A stretch of DNA of 64,000 nucleotides from Anaerosolibacter sp. (GTDB lineage: Bacteria; Bacillota; Clostridia; Peptostreptococcales; Thermotaleaceae): positions 248,001 through 312,000 of the forward strand of contig NZ_JARBTM010000005.1 of NCBI RefSeq assembly GCF_029240175.1. Direction: 5' to 3'. The notes beneath the pieces were generated by a model. That model was not told the origin of the DNA. It did no database searches and saw only the letters and a list, made by a program, of their open reading frames with translations. Every line of letters begins with the position of its first letter. The stretch's first letter is position 1. Shown in pieces: positions 1-7,621 of the stretch. Made by a program: the position numbers and the translations under genes.

Positions 1-104
1 ACTTTATCTACTGAATTGTTAGTTGCAGCATAGCTATCAATAGGCATAAGCACAATACTCAATGTAAAAACAAATACCGCAAGTAAGGAAACGAATCTTT
101 TCAT
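1..104 (-). CDS. secreted protein, N-terminal part only (runs off the window)
   Basis: Only the first 34 codons are inside the window. They read Met-Lys-Arg-Phe, then a hydrophobic stretch of about 18 residues, then an SYA-AT site, which is a typical signal peptide with predicted cleavage after residue 26. An AAGGAGG ribosome site lies at 124-130, 19 bases before the ATG, which is longer than usual, but no closer in-frame start is seen. The mature protein and its function cannot be judged from what is visible. Confidence 0.6.
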   Translation of the reverse strand, partial: MKRFVSLLAVFVFTLSIVLMPIDSYAATNNSVDK

Positions 105-130
105 ACTTTTATTTATTTTGTATCCTCCTT

Positions 131-424
131 AGATTTATTTTAGTCATTTACTCATCAGTAATGACTATTGGCCTAGCTATAGATTTCAAATTTGAAAGGA
201 TAAGGTAAAATATCAGCTGATAAGAATAGTATATCAAAAAAATATAGAAGTAAAGTTAAAATTTGGAATGTAAATGTAAAATAATCCCATATATCTAGTT
301 GATATTGACATCTTAGGCAAACCTGTGTGATTGATTATTAGATATGCATTACTGCATTAAATACACCTTCAACGCAAAAGAGTAACATATAATAAATCCT
401 ACTTTTTTGCCATTCAGGAAATTT
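131..424. other. AT-rich spacer, nothing recognised
   Basis: About 290 bases between the divergent secreted-protein gene and the remnant ORFs at 425-749. I see no open frame with a ribosome site, no strong hairpin and no structured RNA. It should carry the promoter of the minus-strand gene, but no convincing -35/-10 pair was picked out. Confidence 0.4.
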
Positions 425-749
425 ATGGAATGTGTAGAAATTAGAACTTGGGTGATAAGCCGCATCTACAGGAGAATAAGAACCAAGATTATTTGGGCCA
501 TATACAAATGGGATAAATAGTCGCCGTTATAAGGGGGAATAAAATGAAATGGATTATCTTAATAGGTGATGAAAAGTTTATGGACTGAAGTTTGATTTCT
601 TATAAGGAAAGCAAGACGTAGTCCAACTTGCTTGATTGTAAGAGTGTTAGGTACGCCTTGAATGAAGTAGGGTAGGGTAAAATCCCTGCTTTTTAAATTT
701 AAGGAGGGAATAAATGGAATGCGTAGAAGTTAGTATTATGAAATTCTAA
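425..749 (+). pseudogene. cluster of three remnant small ORFs
   Basis: Three very short frames follow one another, each behind a purine-rich ribosome site. One of 31 codons at 425-520 begins MECVEI. One of 14 codons at 544-588 begins MKWIILIGDE and stops abruptly. One of 11 codons at 714-749 begins MECVEV behind a strong AAGGAGGG. The first and third share about 20 nearly identical bases over their start codons, so they look like copies of one small gene, each cut short by a different stop. They are best read as decayed genes, though very short peptides are not excluded. Function is unknown. Confidence 0.35.
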
Positions 750-792
750 TCAGCATCTGAGATTTTGCGAAATAAATAGGGGGAGAATGGAT

Positions 793-996
793 ATGAAGTA
801 TGTAACCTACATTATTATAGGTTTATTAACTTTTTGGATTGTGGAGTTCTTATCGATAAATGTTGGTCAATCCCTTGGAGCAGGACCGTATGAGATAGGG
901 CTTGTAATTAGTGCCATATCAATATTGTGTTCGCTGGTAGTAGTGTGTACCTTGATAATAGTAGATACTATAAAAAGTCACACTCAAATAAAATGA
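793..996 (+). CDS. small two-helix membrane protein, unknown function
   Basis: A 67-residue protein with two hydrophobic segments, about residues 2-22 and 34-56, joined by a short loop rich in Gly and Pro. I chose the ATG at 793 because the GGGGGAGA ribosome site at 779-786 sits seven bases ahead of it. The in-frame ATG at 787 directly touches that site. It ends in a short polar tail and is probably a small inner-membrane protein. No family was recognised and the neighbours give no hint. Confidence 0.55.
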   Translation: MKYVTYIIIGLLTFWIVEFLSINVGQSLGAGPYEIGLVISAISILCSLVVVCTLIIVDTIKSHTQIK

Positions 997-1101
997 ATTT
1001 TCTAGATCAAAAACAAGGCTGTTAATAGTGTACTAAATTACTGTTTCGTCTTGAGTATATAGAAGTTATTGAGCTTAACGATTATTAGAGGAGGCATATA
1101 A

Positions 1102-1497
1102 ATGAAACGAGAATTCTTTTTTTCAACAAAGGATCTTATTATTGAAGATACCAAGTTTCTAGCAATGTATAAGATCATAGACAATAAAAAATGGTGGGAT
1201 TTACCTGGTGGTAGAATGGAATTTGGAGAAAATGCAGAGGAAACTCTAGCTAGAGAGATAAAAGAAGAACTGGGCGTGAAGATTAAACCAATTAAGCTGA
1301 TTGATACATGGAATTATATGCCCAACGAAAAATTTCAAACTATAGGTGTAATATATCATTGTGAAATTATTTCAGGAGAAATTTCTATTTCTGAAGAACA
1401 TGATGGATATGAATGGATTAATATAGATAATATTGAAGAAGTATTTACTAGAGAAGCATTCAGTGAAAGAATGAAATCATGGATTGGAATTCAATAA
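1102..1497 (+). CDS. Nudix hydrolase
   Basis: A 131-residue single-domain Nudix protein. The Nudix box is complete at about residues 37-59: a Gly, five residues, Glu, seven residues, then REIKEELGV, which supplies the metal-binding glutamates. Nudix enzymes split nucleoside diphosphates linked to another moiety. The substrate cannot be read from the sequence. The start is fixed by GAGGAGG about eight bases upstream. It stands alone between two membrane-protein genes and is one of five Nudix proteins in the window. Confidence 0.9.
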   Translation: MKREFFFSTKDLIIEDTKFLAMYKIIDNKKWWDLPGGRMEFGENAEETLAREIKEELGVKIKPIKLIDTWNYMPNEKFQTIGVIYHCEIISGEISISEEHDGYEWINIDNIEEVFTREAFSERMKSWIGIQ

Positions 1498-1655
1498 TTA
1501 GCAGCAAAATTGTATATAGGCATTATGCCACCTATTAACTCTAATATTAAATAGAATCGATCTAATAGTTTGGTTATCTAATCGTTTACTATGATGAGAC
1601 TCAAAGATCATTAAAATATAAGGACACAATTAAACTGACAAGTGGGGGTAGAATC

Positions 1656-2429
1656 ATGAATCAAGTAAATATAAAGAACATAATAGGAAAATCTTTCAAG
1701 TTATATTCAGAAAAATTTTCCTTATTCACAGGCATTGCCACCGTATCTTTTATTGCTCAGTTGCTTGAGGTTGCAATTACGCATTTAAGGGTAGGGCATG
1801 ATTTTTTATCGATGAAGTCTGTAGGATTTTTTATAGGGATGATTTTCCTTGTGATCGATCTAGCCATGATCATAGTGAGTACCACTGTTATTTCCAAAAG
1901 ATACAATGATGAATATGTTGACCTAAATGAAGCTTTTCTTAGTTGGAGCGGAAGATTAGGAAGGTATATTGGGGTCATGCTGATATTCATTCTTGTAAGT
2001 ATCATTCCGGCGATTATAGGTACAATAGTCTATGCGTTTGTTACCACAAAAATATTAAAATATTTTCTATTAGGTCTGATGTCTATTCCTGTAATATATT
2101 TAATGACGATCTATTCGTTTGCTCCATATGTAGCAATCTTAGAAAGCAAGAATATCAATTCTTTCGCTATGAGTAAGAATTTAGTAAAAAACTATTTTTG
2201 GAAGGTAATACTGGTATTCACTATTTCATATGTCATCTTATTTGTGCCATCTTATCTCATAAAAATAGGGCGAGACTATATACCTTTGTTTCAGCGCATA
2301 GATAATACATATTTAGAGCTAATAAAGAAATTCATAGCCATTTTTACAGGAGTGTTAACAAATGTATTTTCCATTTCGCTATATTATGCTTTAAAAGAGA
2401 AAAGCGAAGCTATTATCGACACAGTGTAA
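1656..2429 (+). CDS. polytopic membrane protein
   Basis: A 257-residue, very hydrophobic protein with about six membrane segments (roughly residues 22-42, 54-80, 100-125, 130-155, 178-200 and 220-245). The N-terminal pattern, an amphipathic start with FKLYSEKFSLF followed by paired helices, resembles the membrane domain shared by YciC-like and glycerophosphodiesterase-linked proteins of Firmicutes, but that match is only by eye. Start chosen by a GTGGGGG ribosome site. Substrate or role unknown. It stands alone, with a MITE-like element downstream. Confidence 0.6.
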   Translation: MNQVNIKNIIGKSFKLYSEKFSLFTGIATVSFIAQLLEVAITHLRVGHDFLSMKSVGFFIGMIFLVIDLAMIIVSTTVISKRYNDEYVDLNEAFLSWSGRLGRYIGVMLIFILVSIIPAIIGTIVYAFVTTKILKYFLLGLMSIPVIYLMTIYSFAPYVAILESKNINSFAMSKNLVKNYFWKVILVFTISYVILFVPSYLIKIGRDYIPLFQRIDNTYLELIKKFIAIFTGVLTNVFSISLYYALKEKSEAIIDTV

Positions 2430-2506
2430 TATTGCTTTAGTATTAAAAAGAGATTTAGTGACTGTATTATAACGAGTAATACATGACTATGAGTGACTTG
2501 TAATTA

Positions 2507-2532
2507 TGTCGCATTCGTATAACAATGCGACA
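2507..2532. repeat. 9-bp inverted repeat beside the MITE-like element
   Basis: Arms 2507-2515 and 2524-2532 (TGTCGCATT and its complement) around an 8-base loop. A related short palindrome with CGACAT/ATGTCG lies at about 2746-2760, on the other side of the 2552-2725 element. The two may be halves of an older repeat into which the element inserted. No T-run follows, so it is not an obvious terminator. Confidence 0.45.
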
Positions 2533-2551
2533 CAGATTGATGTTGCGCTTG

Positions 2552-2725
2552 GTAGGGGCGATTCACGAATCGCCCATGGACCATAGATACCAACCCACCT
2601 GAATAACGTGAAGGATCTGATTGTGGGTCTTTGAGATGCTTCGCTGCGCTCTGCATGACAGCAACTGTGGTGCTATTCATAATGAACATGCCGCTAACAT
2701 TGGGCGATTCGTGAATCGCCCCTAC
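2552..2725. mobile_element. MITE-like or REP-like non-coding element with inverted ends
   Basis: About 174 bases bounded by inverted copies of a GTAGGGGCGATTC-type end (2552-2575 and 2702-2725). Each end is itself a near-perfect palindrome of nine-base arms around two bases. The interior carries the kind of phrase seen in dispersed bacterial repeats, for example a short GAGATGCTTCGCTGCG motif. There is no transposase, and frames crossing it on both strands have no sensible composition. It is more GC-rich than its surroundings. It is probably a non-autonomous element or an intergenic hairpin repeat. Confidence 0.65.
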
Positions 2726-2825
2726 AATTTTATTGATCTCAACCTGCGACATTTATGTCGTATTCTTCTTATAAAGCGTCGCAACTGTAGAATATCGCGT
2801 TCTACTTAAAAAAGGGGGAACGGTT

Positions 2826-2993
2826 ATGGAAATACTGCGTATCATGCTGATTATAACAGCATTAGCAAATTTAATTTTAGCCTACTTAGCTGCTATAGAT
2901 AAGATAAAACCAACAAAATCAACCCAAATTCTTTATTATATAATTGCTGCCTTATCACTTTTAGGACTTGCTTTTATGATATCTTTAATATAA
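2826..2993 (+). CDS. small two-helix membrane protein (55 residues)
   Basis: ATG follows an AAAAGGGGGAACG ribosome site at a good distance. The 55 residues form two hydrophobic helices, about 4-24 and 36-54, separated by a short charged loop (DKIKPTKST). The composition is clean and the frame ends normally, so I regard it as a real small membrane protein. No homologue was recognised. It sits alone after the MITE-like element. Confidence 0.6.
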   Translation: MEILRIMLIITALANLILAYLAAIDKIKPTKSTQILYYIIAALSLLGLAFMISLI

Positions 2994-3198
2994 TGTCTTT
3001 AGATTGATTTATTACGCAACCTGCTGATATTAAGTAACGATGCAAATATATCTCTTATGTAATACAATATAAGTTTAGTAAAATTAAGAAAAATGAGCAA
3101 GCTAGAGTACTGTAGATAAATGGAAAGATAATTGTTATGTAGTTATAGAACTAAGCGAATTGAAAGTAGTTAGATAGAGTAAAGGGGGGAATTGAGAA

Positions 3199-3654
3199 AT
3201 GGTACATGTGGTATATTGTGATGACAAAGAAAAGGTTTTGGAGAAAATTATGGATGGCACCAAAACTATGATTGTAAGAGGTGCAGCCGGAAGAAAAATT
3301 CCTCATAGTAGAGTTTTTGAAGGCGAAACATTGTACTTTATGAAAAAAGGAACAGGAAAAATCTCTGTTACAGCTACAGTAGCAAGCGTTCAAAACTATG
3401 TTAAATTGACAGAAGATGAGATTGTGAAAATACTTGAGAGAAATCAAAGTCAGCTGAATCTAACCAACAAGCAAAAAGAAAGGTGGCGGAAAAAATGCTT
3501 GTGCTTAGTTGAATTTAAAGATGTTAAAGAAATTGCTCCTTTAGAATTTGACCATCAGAGTAATATGGATGATTGGCTAATCATTGAAAAAATTGAAGAC
3601 GTGGTAGTCGGAACAAGCATCCAATATAATTATGACAATTCCAAACTTAAGTGA
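3199..3654 (+). CDS. ASCH/PUA-like domain protein
   Basis: A 151-residue soluble protein. Residues about 1-70 show the order of an ASCH/PUA-like fold: a first strand, then a helix ending in DGTKTMIVRGAAG, then EGETLYFMKKGTGKI and a strand turning into TATVASVQNY. Such domains usually bind RNA or modified bases. The C-terminal half is a charged helix followed by two strands. The start has a strong AAGGGGGG ribosome site. No partner gene is adjacent. The family call is by pattern only. The function is unknown. Confidence 0.55.
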   Translation: MVHVVYCDDKEKVLEKIMDGTKTMIVRGAAGRKIPHSRVFEGETLYFMKKGTGKISVTATVASVQNYVKLTEDEIVKILERNQSQLNLTNKQKERWRKKCLCLVEFKDVKEIAPLEFDHQSNMDDWLIIEKIEDVVVGTSIQYNYDNSKLK

Positions 3655-3903
3655 AGTTTATAAGCAAAGACTTATTATGTTGATTTAATACACCCTAAAT
3701 AATGAAATTATTCTGGATACAATTAACAATATTGATATTCTTGTTGAAAATGTTATTGTAGAAATAAGAAAGCGTTAAAATAAAAATAAGCTTAAGATAT
3801 AATCCTCTTGTATTTCGAAATATACATTTAGTGAGGGTTATTTGAAATTATATATATCTAAGAAATAAGCATTTTCAATGCATATAGATATCATATCGTT
3901 TTG

Positions 3904-4053
3904 CGATTTGGAGGACCAGATGGGGAACTGTCTGCAGCTTTAAGATATCTTCATCAAAGGTATAGCATGCCTACTGGTGAGGCAAAAGCATTGTTAACAG
4001 ATATCGGAACAGAGGAGCTTGCTCACTGGGAAATGATGGGTGCCATGTATCCT
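3904..4053 (+). pseudogene. cotJC: internal fragment of a CotJC-type spore coat protein (manganese catalase family)
   Basis: The frame reads RFGGPDGELSAALRYLHQRY and, further on, TDIGTEELAHWEMMGAMY. This is the four-helix-bundle core of the CotJC/manganese catalase family, with the metal-ligand stretch EELAHWEM. There is no start codon or ribosome site. Upstream, the frame dissolves into AT-rich sequence, and after residue 50 it runs into a repeat at 4049-4099 and stops at 4075-4077. Only about a quarter of a normal 190-residue CotJC remains, so it is a truncated relic. cotJA and cotJB are not seen. Confidence 0.75.
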
Positions 4054-4099
4054 GGATTTTTTACCTATTTTGAATGAGTCATTTGATTTTGTCCATAAA
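4049..4099. repeat. dispersed repeat, copy A (other copy 10453-10501)
   Basis: The core CTATTTTGAAT.AGTCATTT followed by GATTTT and ATAAA is shared with 10468-10501, with only a few mismatches, and similarity begins at the ATCCTGG of a hairpin arm. In the other copy this sequence lies between the stop codon and the terminator of the carbonic anhydrase gene. Copy A has only one arm of that hairpin, joined directly to the CotJC fragment, so it marks a rearrangement junction. Confidence 0.55.
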
Positions 4100-4308
4100 A
4101 CTGGTATTCATCCCCTTCCTTCATAGAGTTGTCTTAAATGGCCATGATACAAATGTATCTGTGAGCGCTCTAAGAGGGGGCACAAAGTTAGAGAACTGAA
4201 TGTAAAAAACTATATATAAGACTTTTGGCTTATTTATACTTTGTTTAAAAGGAAAAGGCTGAAAAAGGTAGAATAATATCGAAATGACATAAAGTAGATA
4301 TATGATTG

Positions 4309-4390
4309 ATAAAGGCAAACTTATCGAAAGGTAAGGACGCAAAACCATGGATCTAAGGAATGTTTCATTCTATGATTGACAGGTTGCCAA
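4309..4390 (+). promoter_or_regulatory. class I cyclic-di-GMP riboswitch (GEMM-I)
   Basis: The element matches the GEMM-I aptamer point by point. It opens with AAAGGCAAAC. A hairpin follows, CTTATC/GGTAAG, capped by a GAAA tetraloop. Next comes the invariant GGACGCAAA. A second hairpin (GAATG/CATTC) is flanked by TCTAAGG and TATGA, which form the receptor for the tetraloop. It closes with AGGTTGCC, pairing back to GGCAAAC. A terminator follows at 4416-4439 and then the gene at 4464, so cyclic-di-GMP probably controls read-through. Whether the ligand turns expression on or off cannot be decided by eye. Confidence 0.92.
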
Positions 4391-4415
4391 AGACGTTATG
4401 ACACATAATAATGCT

Positions 4416-4441
4416 GGCAGCTTTTTGAGCTGCTATTTTTA
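4416..4441 (+). terminator. intrinsic terminator of the riboswitch expression platform
   Basis: Stem GCAGCT (4417-4422) with AGCTGC (4428-4433), extendable by two pairs, loop TTTTG, followed by TATTTTTATT. It lies 26 bases after the aptamer and just upstream of the ribosome site GAAAGGATAAG of the 4464 gene. Confidence 0.8.
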
Positions 4442-4463
4442 TTGTGTGTGAAAGGATAAGATA

Positions 4464-6005
4464 ATGGATCAGACATACATTGATCGTTTTAATATTGATA
4501 ACATTCTTTTAAGAAGTATTAAACAAGATATTTTTGTTGGCACATCCAAAGCAGATTTAAATGATACAGCAGTCATTAATATTATTAAAGACAAAAGTAT
4601 TATATCATCAAAGGATTTAAAGAAGATTAAAAATTCATTGCATAATGTATTGTACCAAGAAAAGATTGATAATGGTGTAGTGTTGGTCACAAAATTTCTT
4701 GCTGGTACTCCTTTGTTAGAGCATTTAAACCAAAATAATTTGAATAAGAAAGATAGGGAACATATACTTTATGAATTTATCAAAGGAATATCTAAATATT
4801 CGAAGTTGGATAAGCCACTAATTAATGTTTTGATTGACGAGACACAAATATTTGTACGAAATGGCATACTTCAGTTTGCAGAACTGATTAAGTGTGATAA
4901 TTTGCTTCAGTCTCCTCAGGAGTTCAAGGCGATAGTAGGAAAAATAGGTGCTGTTTCAAGGAGAATATATACCTATGGATTACCAGAACAACACCAAGAA
5001 AATCTTGTATCTGATAAAATCTTAAAATTCATAGACGATTTAGAAAATGATAAACTGACTGTTAATAATATTGGTGAGATTTTAGATTACTATAAGAGTT
5101 TATATTTCTATAGTACATCATCAAGAACAAAAATTGATCAGGCCTATGGAACTACAAGAAATAAAAGAAGAACATTGAGGAAGCAGGTTAAGAGCCCGAT
5201 TACGAAAATTGCAACAGGACTTTCTATTGTAGTATTGATGACTTGTGCATCCACTATTTTCCAATTACCATATATGCTTCAAGGATTTGTTGTCCAACCA
5301 CCTACTGCATCTTTTGATAAAATTAACATTGCTGATGGATGGAAGTTTATAAACAAGAGTACTGCTGATGGAAGTAACAATATCATTAAAGGATCAGTGT
5401 GGCAAGTTTATAAAAACGATCAAATTATTGATGAGAAAATATCGAAAGATCTTGATATGGACTTTGTAGATCAAGGCACATACAAAGTAATTCTAAAGGT
5501 TCAAGATCAGTATGAAAAATGGAGTGTTCCCTACGAAAAAGAATTTCATATGTTAAAAAATGAGAGACCAGGACCACCACAAGAGACAGCTGGATTTGAA
5601 ACTGAAATCCTCGATAATTATGAGATTATTTATGATAACCCTAGTGATACATTTATAGATAATTCCATATTTAAAAAAGGCAACTGCTCCATCCGATTTG
5701 ATAAAAGTGAAAATGGAAACAACAAGTCTATTGCGATGAAAGATCTAGAACCTAGTAATTACTCTGCTTTTTCAATGTGGGTAATGTCTAATTCTATACA
5801 AACGATTGATTTCGAGATTGAAGGTTATAAAAATGAAAAACTTAACTATCGAAATAGAGTTTCTTTTAAGTTAGTTTCAAGTAATTCTTGGGAAATGCTT
5901 AATATAAATGGAGATATCAGCAATATAGATGAATTGAAAATATCCGTTTTAGACCATGACTCAGCTTTTTGGATTGATGACTTAACATTAGATTTATACA
6001 AATAA
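4464..6005 (+). CDS. riboswitch-controlled membrane protein: degenerate kinase-like domain, one TM helix, PKD-like and beta-sandwich-like extracellular part
   Basis: 513 residues. Residues 1-215 look like a worn protein-kinase fold: a beta-rich start, a hinge-like VTKFLAGTPLLEHL at about 75-88 and a stretch INVLIDETQIFVRNGILQFA at about 121-140 where a catalytic loop would be, but no HRD or DFG is present. A basic region (about 225-245) leads into one membrane helix (248-270). Outside, residues 290-362 resemble a PKD domain, with WKFINKST and GTYKVILKVQDQYEKWS. Residues 375-513 form a beta-rich domain reminiscent of carbohydrate-binding sandwiches. The upstream cyclic-di-GMP riboswitch suggests a surface role in attachment or motility change. 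The domain calls are inference. Confidence 0.75.
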   Translation: MDQTYIDRFNIDNILLRSIKQDIFVGTSKADLNDTAVINIIKDKSIISSKDLKKIKNSLHNVLYQEKIDNGVVLVTKFLAGTPLLEHLNQNNLNKKDREHILYEFIKGISKYSKLDKPLINVLIDETQIFVRNGILQFAELIKCDNLLQSPQEFKAIVGKIGAVSRRIYTYGLPEQHQENLVSDKILKFIDDLENDKLTVNNIGEILDYYKSLYFYSTSSRTKIDQAYGTTRNKRRTLRKQVKSPITKIATGLSIVVLMTCASTIFQLPYMLQGFVVQPPTASFDKINIADGWKFINKSTADGSNNIIKGSVWQVYKNDQIIDEKISKDLDMDFVDQGTYKVILKVQDQYEKWSVPYEKEFHMLKNERPGPPQETAGFETEILDNYEIIYDNPSDTFIDNSIFKKGNCSIRFDKSENGNNKSIAMKDLEPSNYSAFSMWVMSNSIQTIDFEIEGYKNEKLNYRNRVSFKLVSSNSWEMLNINGDISNIDELKISVLDHDSAFWIDDLTLDLYK

Positions 6006-6137
6006 ATACTTAGCATGAGGGCAATACTCTCCACCGTAATCTCCTTTATCGAGGCACAAAAAATATACTTATGAGAGTTATTATCAAAAAAGAAAGGGTA
6101 TTAATAACATAAATAATTAATCTGAGGAGGAAAATTT

Positions 6138-6749
6138 ATGAAAATATTAGTCCTTTTCTATTCAACCTATGGACATATTAAACTAATGGCTGAAGCTGTA
6201 GTTGAAGGTGCAAAACAAGTAGAAGGTGCGGAAGTAATACTTAGAAGAGTGCCCGAAACATTGCCGGATGCTGTTTTAGAGAAGATGGGTGCTTTTGAGA
6301 TTCAAAAATCATTTGCAAATATACCAGTAGTAGAACATAGCGATCTTGTAAATGCAGATGCTATCATTTTTGGAACTCCTACAAGGTTTGGTAATATGAC
6401 CGGTCAAATGAAACAATTTTTAGATTCTACAGGTGGTTTATGGGCACAGGGTTCTTTAATTGGAAAAGTTGCTAGTGTATTTACTAGTTCAGCTACACAG
6501 CATGGAGGACAAGAATCAACAATATTGAGTACACATATTCCACTTTTACATCATGGAATGATTATAGTAGGCCTACCTTATAGTTTCCAAGGACAGACAA
6601 GAATAGACGAAATAACGGGTTGTTCTCCATATGGAGCTTCTACTATAGCTGGAGCCCAAGGAGAAAGATTACCTAGTTTAAATGAGTTAGAGGGAGCAAG
6701 ATTCTTAGGAAAACATGTAGCAACTATTACGGCTAAATTAACAAGGTGA
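6138..6749 (+). CDS. wrbA: WrbA-type NAD(P)H:quinone oxidoreductase (flavodoxin-like)
   Basis: 203 residues, the usual WrbA length. The FMN phosphate-binding loop is at the N-terminus ([14 protein letters not shown]). The flavin-contact motifs [18 protein letters not shown] (about 76-93) and the C-terminal [12 protein letters not shown] are typical of WrbA. The enzyme passes two electrons from NAD(P)H to quinones, protecting against redox cycling. The start has a clear GAGGAGG site. It is a single gene with its own terminator at 6780-6805. Confidence 0.92.
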   Translation: MKILVLFYSTYGHIKLMAEAVVEGAKQVEGAEVILRRVPETLPDAVLEKMGAFEIQKSFANIPVVEHSDLVNADAIIFGTPTRFGNMTGQMKQFLDSTGGLWAQGSLIGKVASVFTSSATQHGGQESTILSTHIPLLHHGMIIVGLPYSFQGQTRIDEITGCSPYGASTIAGAQGERLPSLNELEGARFLGKHVATITAKLTR

Positions 6750-6779
6750 TTTTTATATCCAATTAACACCAATTATTCA

Positions 6780-6805
6780 CCCCTTGGTACATACCAAGGG
6801 GTTTT
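6780..6805 (+). terminator. terminator of wrbA
   Basis: Ten-base perfect arms CCCCTTGGTA/TACCAAGGGG at 6780-6789 and 6792-6801 with a two-base centre, followed by TTTTA. Confidence 0.85.
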
Positions 6806-6937
6806 ACTATGCAGTATCATCCAGCGTGATAATAAAAATATAATTGTATTTACACAGCTTCACTTGCGCGACAGAACAAAACTATCCCTTTGGCCCATTA
6901 ATAAAGGTTTGTTTTGTAGAGGTGATTGGATAAACGT

Positions 6938-7072
6938 ATGGATGAATTTCATGTAGTTATCGAAGTTTTAGAGGAATGGATAGCCGCTTTAGAGGAAGCT
7001 AAAACAGCTATCGCTATAAGTCCTCCAAGTAACTACATTAAGGTCAAGCAATTTAGAAACCAAACTTCTTAA
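6938..7072 (+). CDS. possible small helical protein (44 residues)
   Basis: The frame begins MDEFHVVIEVLEEWIAALEE and ends in a short polar tail. The first half is a strongly amphipathic helix. An AGAGGTGAT ribosome-like site lies about 13 bases upstream, further than ideal. The end overlaps the minus-strand gene at 7053 by 20 bases, tail to tail. The N-terminal pattern resembles the broken gene at 7361-7525, so both may belong to one family of small proteins. Real but unproven, function unknown. Confidence 0.4.
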   Translation: MDEFHVVIEVLEEWIAALEEAKTAIAISPPSNYIKVKQFRNQTS

Positions 7073-7253
7073 ACGTTTCATCAGCCATTTTTGCGTCTCT
7101 AGCCTTAAAAAATTCTTCAATCTCGGCATGAATATCATCATATTTTTGAACAAACTCGGTAGGAGTCAAATTTTGAACATTAGTTGCCAGCCTTAAGTAT
7201 TCCAAAGTAAGAGAGTGGATTTTATTATCACGTGCATCAGCAAAGCTAGTCAT
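7053..7253 (-). CDS. small soluble protein, unknown function
   Basis: 66 residues, mostly helical and charged (MTSFADARDNKIHSLTLEYL at the start, EEFFKARDAKMADETFKKFG at the end). A perfect GGAAGGAGGTG ribosome site precedes the ATG, which makes it a well-supported gene despite its size. No domain was recognised. The 3' end overlaps the plus-strand ORF at 6938-7072 by 20 bases. Confidence 0.65.
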   Translation of the reverse strand: MTSFADARDNKIHSLTLEYLRLATNVQNLTPTEFVQKYDDIHAEIEEFFKARDAKMADETFKKFGF

Positions 7254-7360
7254 GGTTTCACCTCCTTCCTATTTGAATAATTCTACAAGAAGAGGGAGAT
7301 ACCTCTATACAAATAACGACACTGATTGAATAAGTATTTTACCAAAGAGAGGTGCAAAGC

Positions 7361-7525
7361 ATGGAATGATATGTTGTCTAGAGGCTACAGGAAGCTTTGG
7401 CAAGATGTAGAGCTGTTATTCAAGAAGTTGTTAGGGGGAGTGATAATCCGACCTTGATAATAGCACATGAGATTGGTGCGACCATCGATATCAATGCGAT
7501 TGAGAACATCAAAGGAGAGGAATAG
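7361..7525 (+). pseudogene. small protein gene with two in-frame stop codons
   Basis: A GAGAGGTG ribosome site sits six bases before an ATG. The 55-codon frame contains TGA as codon 3 and TAG as codon 7, then reads on cleanly as RLQEALARCRAVIQEVVRGS and a 26-residue tail to a TAG at 7523-7525. The later part has good protein-like composition, so this looks like a recently disabled small gene. Both early stops can arise from single-base changes. It resembles the 6938 ORF at its N-terminus. Confidence 0.5.
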
Positions 7526-7527
7526 AT

Positions 7528-7584
7528 ATGAATCAAAAAAGGGGACGACTCCCAGGTCGGGGGACCAAGGGAGTCGTGGGGTAG
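7528..7584 (+). other. 18-codon micro-ORF containing a 9-bp hairpin
   Basis: ATG lies three bases after the preceding frame, behind AAAGGAGAGG, and encodes a very basic peptide beginning MNQKRGRLPGRGTKG. The sequence folds on itself: ACGACTCCC (7545-7553) pairs with GGGAGTCGT (7569-7577). It may be the truncated head of a second gene of a former small operon, or simply a hairpin. No function is assigned. Confidence 0.25.
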
Positions 7585-7621
7585 TGAAAATATTAATTTA
7601 CCATATTAACAATTTTATTTT

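Noticed and set aside
2504-2809. Frames of 62 and 82 codons across the MITE-like element
   Set aside because: They arise from the inverted repeats on both strands and have no ribosome sites.
4100-4308. Continuation of the CotJC frame or another gene before the riboswitch
   Set aside because: Every frame is broken by stops and no ribosome site is present.
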